This document shows positions 27,601 through 37,194 of a DNA stretch of 64,000 nt, one piece after another. The notes beneath the pieces were generated by a model that saw only the letters and a program-made list of their open reading frames with translations, was not told the DNA's origin and made no database searches. How positions within the stretch are numbered: the stretch's first letter is position 1; each line of letters opens with the position of its first letter. Both the position numbers and the translations under genes were made by a program. The DNA is from Micropterus salmoides (Eukaryota > Chordata > Actinopteri > Centrarchiformes > Centrarchidae): NCBI RefSeq assembly GCF_014851395.1, contig NW_024042261.1:37535942-37599941 (forward strand). Direction: 5' to 3'.

Positions 27601-30600
27601 TTGTGTCAGTTTTTGATGGTAAAGGCAAGTATGATATTTAAGAGAAAAGATGAAGTAAGGAGGTGATTGGGGTGGATAGAGGGCCAGAACCCGGACCTTG
27701 AAGCAGGAGAACAGGGTTTGCGTCCCGTTCGAAACAAAACATTAAATGTTTTTATTTAGGCGAGTGAGGTAAATTGACATTAACGTTAGTTAACTTAAGT
27801 CTTAATTGACATACATAGCTATTTTAACCCAAACCATGATCTTTTCCTAACCTTAACCAAGTAGTTTTGTTGCCAAAACCCAACCAAGTACTTTCTGTGC
27901 TTAAACCTAACGAAACTGCAACGTTTCACGACTTTAATTATGCCCGTTTCAACATGGCAATGTATCGAAACGTTACGTTTTATCTTGAAAGTGTAACCGG
28001 ATATTGCATATTTATTGTTGCTAAGCATTGCTAACTTGACTGTGGATCCCTAAACGTCAATAATTGATGCAAAAGGGCTACCCAAGTCTTTAAAAAGCGA
28101 CGACAAAGGGCCTTGACCATGCGTCAGACATTTGACGAGTAGGGAGTGAGACTGTGTTGCTAAAATCCTGCTTGAACGGCCACTGCAAATCCAGTCTTGT
28201 GCCACACAGTGGAAGGAGAGAAGAAGAAAGAACATGGCACCCAACAGTGTGCCTCACTGATGTGTTTTTAATAGTTTTGGACAACAATGGAACTCTATGG
28301 CTCTCAGGAAGAAGAAATATCAGGCTGTGACACATACAGTGCTTGTTTGTAAATACAGTCATTGTTAATTTGAGTCTTTTGTATGGAATTTGACAATAAG
28401 AAAAATGTACAGAATCACCTGATTTATACTTTATGCTACCCTTCTATCCACCTTGCACTGCCCAACAACAAGGACGCACTCCACTGCGATATTTTGTATT
28501 TTCCTTTATAATATTTGACCATTATTACAACATATTTAACAGCGTTAACAACCACTATAGCTTGAAAACAATGAGTCTCTCCTCCATGGCAGTCTGCCAA
28601 ACATCAACTGCTATTAGATGAGTTCTTCTGTATAGTGCTGGGATGAGCATGTTATTGATGTTGGTCATGGAGACAGGTCAGAGGGGCTGGTGTTGTTTAT
28701 TTCTTTCAAATGTGTATAGTATAACAGAAGTCATCTGGGAATTTAATCAAGTGCTTGTACAATATTTCTTTATTCATTAATCCAAATCTCGTATTTTTTT
28801 GCCAATTCAGTGGCCAGTCAGAAATACACATTCACACAGTTCAGTATCCTGCCCAAGGAGACGTCAACGTGCAGACTGCGGGGACCGGGAATCGAACCGC
28901 CAACCTTCTGATGAGTGAACGACCGCACTACCCTACAGCCGCTCGTTGCAAGTAGTAGTAACGCGCCAAAGATTATCATTTTAATCCAACGTGAGCAGTG
29001 AAAGAGATGGTGTCGAGTAATGAGCTTCCGGTAAATAAGATGTATAGTATGTGAACTGATCCGGACTGTTGACATGTATGTATCATAAGTGGCAATATCG
29101 AAGAAACAAGTGTGAAAAGGGGATGAATTTTAAAAAGTGTGTGTGGGTCAATAGATTCCTATCTTGTTGACTGTAAGAGCTGAGAGTGGAGATTGTTCTG
29201 CCTTGACAGAAGTCTGCTCTCTGCATCACTGAAACATGTAAAGTTTGTATATTCTCATCTCTCTGCCTTTCTCGTTTCATCTCTGCTCATGTCTCTGCCT
29301 CTCCATGTTGTTTCCATGTTGTGTCTCATCTTCCCCTTGTTCCTCTGCCGCCTCCTCTCTGACATTCCTTATTTTCACTCCCTCACCTCCTCCATCTTTC
29401 TCTTTTCTCTCACCTCGTCTCCTCTCTCACATCACTCCTCCTCAGTGTCTTCTTCTTTCCTCATATTATTCTTTCCTCTTTTCACCGCCGTCATCCTCAC
29501 CTCCCATCTTTAATCTCACTCTACCTTGTTCTATTATATCTTCAACTTGAAAATTGAAGGTGCAACATCCCTCTCAATTCCCTCTTCTCTTTTGCTGTCT
29601 GTCTTCCCTCTGTGTTTATATTCTTTCTCTCCACTTCAATTTTCAACTTCACCTTCAGTCGTTTGTTTTATTGGACAACTCCCCAGCTCTTCTCTTTCCA
29701 GAACATTGTGTTAGATCTCTACTTCAGTTTTTCTCCAGCACAACTGGAACAGAAGTCATTATGACCAGCAAAAGCTGCAACATCAATACAAGAATCTAAA
29801 CATGAGTGCACGAGGGCTGTCACGTCTTGATTAGATCTAGACGAACCGAGACGGAACGATAAGGTACAGGTCTGCAGCAGCATATTTAGTGTAAAGGTTG
29901 GACTGAGAATGATAAAATATACCAGCATGACAAACTCTGATGAAAAATACAGAACGCAAAAATAAAAATAAACACCGTAACACTAGTGTTGTAGTACTCG
30001 AGATCGGTCACTTTTTGATGGTCTTGGTCTCGTCTCGGACTCGACCGCCTTTGTACTTGGTCTTGTCTCGGTCTCGGACATTGAGGACTCGGGATTTTAT
30101 TTCAAGACCAGTCAAGACCATAACTTTGGGAATATCAATAAATTGCTTTTGCATTTGATTTAACATCCTAACTTTGATTGGAAGTAAAACTTGTTGCTTC
30201 AAATGCAACCAATAAGCCTAAAACCTGTTTTTTCTGTTAACGGCTGTCCCCCCTCCCTGCGATGCTTACGTTAATTTCAGCTCTTAGTGTTTGTATGTGG
30301 GTGTTTTAATGTGGATCTTTCAGATCAATTTGAGAACTACCTATGATCTCGTTCCACATTTTATTGCATGCAATGCAGGGAACTGGTCTGGGTCTTGACT
30401 CAGTCTCGCCCTCCCTCGGTCTTGGTCTCGACTGCTCTCAGCCCCTAAAAGTCTTGGTCTTGTCTCAGTCTCGATAAACTCTGGTCTTGGTCTTGACACT
30501 TCACCAAAGGTCACAATACACATGCAATGTGAAATTCGACTGTTGATGTTTGATTTTGTTCCCTTAGAGGTCAATTTAATTAATCACAACATGCAGCATC

Positions 30601-33600
30601 ACAGCTACATGGCAATGTAACTACAACAGATCACCTTATTGATTATGGCACAAAAACAACACATTCAGGTATTGGCATTTCCGACCCAGTTAACAGAAAA
30701 ATGAGAACACATGTTGTCATGTGCCCTACAGTCTGTGCTAGAAAGTACTTTAATACTGCTAGATGATCCTGGACAAGCTGTTGGTTTTCCACGGCCTCTG
30801 TCTCTGTAGATTTTATGACCTCAGACTCGATTGCTGGACTCCTTTAGATAGCAGGTGCTGGCCTCCCCTCTCCACTGACACAGAGTTTGTCTGCCTGCAT
30901 TAATGAACACAGCTGTTACCATACAGGTTTTTCTCATATACGACTCACATCTCAGAGACCTAATCAAAACTGTCTGATCACCGTCGTCGCAAAACGTTTA
31001 CAAAATGACCCGGAGAACTTTCTTAAATTAGTTTCACAGTAGATTTAAATCATTTTTATGCAATTTATTTGACAGCAAAGTTCTTGTTCCAAGTAAAAGA
31101 GCTTTTAAAATAATAGAAGAGACTTTAAACATTGGCTGATGTGTACAGGCGAGTCGTTCCATGTTTCTGTCACTGATGTCATAACCAGTCGTACTTAAAG
31201 TTACTGTAACTCAGGTCAAAAATTCTGCTTACAGTTCTGAAAGTGCAGTGACTTAATTATAATGGCTCATAATAAATGTCTTGGTAACTTGGGAGCACCA
31301 TTTACTGCAGTTTTCACAGTTCACATTAAGTGGTTTTGCAAAATGCAATTACTGAAACCAGATTTCAGATGTGGTAAAGATGTTCAAATTAATCTCAGTG
31401 GTTTATGTTGCAGCATGTGATGCTAAAGTATTATTGCATAGCTCAGTATAAACAATCATAGTTCACCAGGGCTGTAAACTTGGTAAAATGAAAACACGAG
31501 ACTTGAAAGCTGTGAGATCAGAAAACTTTCCGAAAGTACCGGTTCCTTTGGGGGGTGGGGCTTGCCTTGCAGTGAATTTCTGAATGGGCGAGTTGAGGCT
31601 AGCTTTAAATCGAGCGTGTCGGCTGTTTTTCTACGACTGCTCCTCTTTTTTCCACCGTTGTTTGCAAACATAAAAATCACAATCAACAGCCGAATAGAAC
31701 CCGAGTCTCTGCGATGTCCCCAAGATCGTACGTCGGCATTAAATGTGTTGCTCGGAAATAGCAGCCAGCGTGCAGCGGTGTGTTTACAGCAAACAGCTGA
31801 TGGAGTTACGCTAAACACTGGGTCCGAAGTTGTTTTAAGTGTTCATCAGTCAGGAGGTTTTTACACGGAGCCGAAGTCGTTCTCATCTTCTCCAAAACAA
31901 GTGGACCAGCTGATTACAGCAGTTAATAAAGCTCGTTAGAAATCCCTTTCCTCCGACGCTCAGGCGACACAGACTCGAGTCCCGCGGTTGATCTGCAGCT
32001 CTCGTCGATGGAAAGGTTTTAATAACCTTCCAAACTGTCACGATTTTATTTTTGAGTTTCTTTCTCTGTGCTGGAGTTATTTTAAGAACATGATGGCTTT
32101 ATCCAGTTTGTTGTGAAATGTGTAACGAACTTTATCGTGTGTCTCTCTCATTTTACTCCCACACAACAAAGCTGTTTTTAATGGTCAAGCACAGTCTGTA
32201 GTTTTTCAATATATTCCAATCAAATCTGATGTTCATTTATAAATGTTGCTCATGGATAGTGGTTACAAATAATGATGCCTGTGCATCGCTTTGTACGGCG
32301 TGCAGGCCTACAGCCTACGTCAGCTGGTTAATTTGCCTAATCTTCGCAGGTCTTTAGACCGCGGTGGAAACGCACACAACAGTGGGCTGAAGGAACCTTT
32401 TAGTTCCTTGAAAAGTCCTGGGTTCTTTTGGTCGAAATGCAGCTTAAATTGCTTCTGAAGACTTGTGACCAAGCGCGTGGGAAGGGGGGTGTGATGGGTG
32501 CTGCAGCACCCCCTGTTGACAGGGAGGAACACAGTGTGCAAATTACATGTGCGGACTACATAATGGGCACTTGTTATTATACATGACAACATAAATACAG
32601 CAGGTCAGTGCTGAATTCAGAGGACGCTTTGGTTTATATTACAGCCTAATAATTTGACGTCAGCAACTATTTGCATTGTTTTGTCACATTCCAGGTGATT
32701 TCTTTATTTCAGAGGAAACTGGATGTGGAGAATGAGGTCAGTGACGGTATAATCAGCTGCGCCTGCATGGCCTTCATTTAAGTTAATCATGTTATCAATG
32801 ATTTTATTGATACATATAGGTCCAGACCTCACTGACCTCATACGACTATGCTTGTAACCATGTTGTGTTGAAGGACAGTGTGTAAGTGCGTGCCCACACA
32901 CAGTCGTGTCATCCGTGCATTTCTACTGTACAGTACCGCTAAGCGAAAATGCCCTCCCGCGCGCCTGCTTCTGACTTTACTCGCACTTGTCCCAAAAGAA
33001 TTTGCCAAAACCCAGTTATATTTTCTGTTGCCCTGGTCCCAGGTTTTACTCTTAGTGTAGCTGAATTGTTATAGCAAGGCGCTGAGACTGCCAGGGTCGG
33101 GAGATTCAGTTCCCTAATGCCAGTAACAGTGAAAACTTGTGGCATTTTCTGATAGTTTCTGAAAGTTTTGTCATTCTTAAACTTACTGCATGAGGAATTA
33201 AATACTTTTGTGGTCACACAAAGAAGTCCATTTGTGCAGAATTCAGTTCCTTCATTCTGTCTGTTTAACACACAGCAACAAACATCTTTACAGTCTGTCG
33301 CCCCTGTTCTCTAGGAGAACTGTCAGAGTCGCAGTGAAAAGAGAAATAGATTTTTGCTTCTGTGTAGTCCAGTGGTTAATCTATGTCAGTGCCTGTAATT
33401 GCTGAATCATTAATAATGAATGTGTGTATTTTCAAATGAGAATGATGACCTTTGACACCCAAAAAGGCTCCAAGATGCCTGAAAATACATCGTCTACAGC
33501 GTCCAATTACCAGATTTATTTGGGCTGCCAATCACATCTTGTGGTCATATGGAGTTAGCTCAGGTGTGGAAGGTTGTTCATGTGATAACAGGTACAGATT

Positions 33601-36600
33601 CAGTGCATGGAGGCTGATGCATCTTTGACTAACTAATGAGTATGATTTAAAATGTCTTCCTCTCCTTCAGGATGATCCCAGCCAACCACAAGTACTTTCT
33701 GCTGAGCGACCTGGCATCATCCCGGGACTATGAGCTGTGTGTTTTGGCCGTCTACGATGACGGGATCACCGCCCTGACGGGCACCAAGCTGGTGGGCTGC
33801 GTGTCCTTTAGTACGGACACAGAATACGGACGCTGTCACTCTATACGAGACCAGGTTAGTGTGTTAAAGTGCAAAGTTACACCCTACACTTCTGGAAAGG
33901 AGTAGTGTGATTCTAATTATCAAGAAAATGGAGTGTGCAGCTAACTACTTCCAATTATTTTGTCACGTAGCTTAATGAAGAGTCTTTTAGTCTTTTTGCA
34001 TACGCAGCAGAGCCGAGCACTCAAAAGAGTAAAATCTGTCTGTGCGGTTGTAAATTACAAGCAAGTATACAGCTTTACATATATGAAAAATAAAATTTAT
34101 ATTTATCTTGTTTTAAGTTGATCTATTAACTTTTCATGTCATTAAGATTGTTGCGGGTCTTTCTAGGCGTCACCCAACTCTGTGGTGTTCTGATTTTATA
34201 GACGACAAGTTATTATCTTGTATGGAGCTTTCGACTTCCACAATCTTCCTTCCTTTGACCAGTTTTCATGCGTGTCCTATTATTCTGAGCACTTTAAATA
34301 CTTCTTGTTCAGGTTAACTTAAAAGTTTGTTTCCACAGTCAAGAATGAACTTCTAAACTCATGGAATTAGCCATCTTTTAAGCTTTCAGTAAAGGTAAAA
34401 CGTGTTTTAAAATCATCTCGGTTATCGGAGAGGTCAGACACAAGGAGCCACTAAGCAAAATGTGCTGCTTATCAGAGGTGTGAACTCGAGTCACATGACT
34501 TGGACTCGAGTCAGACTCGAGTCACAAAAATGATGATTTTAGACTCGACTTGACAAAATCAAAGGAGACTTGCGACTCGACTTTGACTTTAACACCAATG
34601 ACTCGCGACTTCACTTGGACTTGAGCCTTTTGACTGGAGCTGACTTCACACTCCCCATGCCCGAATATAAATTATGATATAAAAAAACTGTGCAGCGCAT
34701 CAACATAACGCGGTGCTGAATTAGACGTGGCTTCCTCCAGTAAGAGGGAACAATCACCGACCGTCCGAAGATCTCCTGTTCCTGGCCCTGTACGCCCCAG
34801 CGACCCATTCCCTCTCCAGTGACTTCAGTGGGTTGTGTAGTAGGCCTATTAGCAGCGCGCTGTGAACAGTTTGTGATCGCACGCCTCTGGTTTTCTCACC
34901 GCTGGTTTCTGTCACTGCTTCTCCCGACAAAACACCACGGTTGTATTTCAGTGTTCTGCAGGGACGTGCACAGACATTTTGGTGGGCAGGGGCTCAAGTG
35001 AAAAAAAGACAAATATATTAACTCAGCAACATTTTTACTCTTCTACAAAATAATCAGTTCACACAGAGACAACGGTCGTCTTTAGTATTCACTAGGTTTA
35101 TCACAGGAGCAGGCGACAGAAACGCAAACTACGCCACAATGTGCATGTTTTCTTTGCTACTAGTTTCAAGGATATATTTATTCAATTCAATTTCAATTTT
35201 ATTTATATAGCGCCAAATCACAACAACAGTTATCTCACAGTGCTTTTCATAAAAGAGCAGGTCTAGACCGTACTCTGTGATGTTATTTACAGAAGCCCAA
35301 CAGTTCCCACCAAGAGTAGCACTAGGCGACAGAGGCAAGGAAAAACTTCCTTTTAAGAGGCAGAAACCTCGAGCAGAACCATGACTCAGGGTGGGCGGCC
35401 ATCTGCCTCGACCGGTTGGGGTGAGAGAGAGAGAGATGTAAGGAGAGAGAGATGTAAGGAGAGAGAGAGGGGAGGGAGGCAGCCTACACAATATACACAC
35501 AGAGGTACAGACAGTAAAGGTGATGTTGCTATAGACTAAATGAAAAATGGTACAGATATTTATAATAGTGTTAATGGTAACCATCGTAATGTTAATGATT
35601 ATAATAACAATAATAACAATAAGACTAGCAACAATAGTTGTTGTAGCAGAGGGTGTCGAGCAGGAACACGGGGGCAGCAGGTGACCCGCAACCACAGATC
35701 CAGACTCCACAGCTCCAGAGCCATAAAACCTGCAGGAAGTGATAGGAGAGAGGAGAGAGACGAGAAAGCACAAGACTACCAGAAAGGGGAGAAGTTGTGT
35801 TAGTAACATGCAATAATGGGATAAGGTTGCATACAGAGGGAGAGAAAGTAGAGGAGAGAGGAGCTCAGTGCATCATGGGAAATCCCCCGGCAGTCTAGGC
35901 CTATAGCAGCATAACTAAGGGATGGTTCAGGACTCACCTGAGCCAGCCCTAACTATAAGCTTTATCAAAGAGGAAAGTCTTAAGCCTACTCTTAAATGTG
36001 GAGATGGTGTCTGCCTCCTGAACCCAAACTGGAACCTGGTTCCACAGGAGAGGAGCTTGATAGCTGAACGCTCTGGCTCCTAGTCTACTTTTGGAGACTC
36101 TGGTGGGGTAGTAAGGTACTATGAGCTCTTTAAGATAAGATGGTGCCTGACCATTAAGAGCTTTGTAGGTAAGAAGAATGATTTTAAATTCTATTCTGGA
36201 TTTTACTGGAAGCCAATGCAAAGAAGCTAAAACAGGAGAAATGTGATCTCTTTTCCTGGTTCCTGTCAGAACACGTGCTGCAGCATTCTGGATCAGCTGA
36301 AGAGTCTTAATGGACTTTTTCGAGCAGCCTGATAATAAGGAATTGCAGTAATCCAGCCTAGAAGTAACAAATGCATGGACTAGTTTTTCTGCATCATTTT
36401 TAGACAGGATGTTCCTGATTTTCACAATATTACGTAGGTGAAAAAAGGCGGTCCTTGAAATTTGCTTAATGTGAGACTTAAACGACATGTCCTGATCAAA
36501 GATAACTCCAAGATTCCTCACAGTGGTGCTGGAGGCCAAGGCGATGCCATCCAGGGAAACTATATCTTTAGATAATGCGTCACGGAGGTGCTTAGGCCCC

Positions 36601-37155
36601 AGAGTAATAACTTCAGTTTTATCTGAGTTTAACATGAGAAAATTACAGGTCATCCAGGTTTTAACATCCTGAAGGCACATTTGAAGTTTAGCTAACTGAT
36701 GAGTTTCATCTGGCTTGATCGATAGATATAACTGAGTATCATCTGCATAACAATGAAAGCTTATGGAATGTTTCCTGATAATATTGCCTAAAGGAAGCAT
36801 ATATAAAGTGAAGAGGATTGGTCCAAGGACAGATCCTTGAGGAACTCCATGACATAGTTTCATTAATAATTTCTTTATTTTTCACAAGGCAATAAATCGT
36901 TTCAATTCTTTTGGTGTTATTGGAATACATAATACTTCACATAAATCTTCACACTAAACTGTGGCATTGGGCTGGAGGCAGAATTAAAATTTTATTTAAA
37001 TACTTTTACTCTTTGTTTTACAAGCAAGATGCCAAATTAGCAAAGATAACCTTCAGCTTCACACAGCCAAGCAACGGAATACTGAACTGCCTGAATACAT
37101 TAATGTATTGATCAAATACTTTATTATTGTTGCTATTATATTACATTTACCACAT

Positions 37156-37194
<39 letters not shown>

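Larger units (their letters stand above)
6944..33670. other. 26.7-kb lrfn3 intron within the FN3 coding sequence
   Basis: The intron is bounded by a good donor (ATATAG/gtaaga) and acceptor (ctccttcag/G). It contains the LINE, SINE, Tc1-like and miniature-element copies and the microsatellites listed separately. Stretches 6944-9780, 9880-11470, 12010-14460, 17870-18400, 18490-20880, 21970-23150, 23460-24600, 28970-29250, 30560-31500 and 32460-33670 show no recognisable gene or repeat. Confidence 0.75.

Noticed and set aside
31562..31939. 125-residue open frame on the + strand
   Set aside because: It sits inside a non-autonomous repeat and has no recognisable domain.
35129..35809. 226-residue open frame on the - strand
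   Set aside because: It lies in the 3' UTR of the L2-like LINE and extends past its end; low complexity and no domain.
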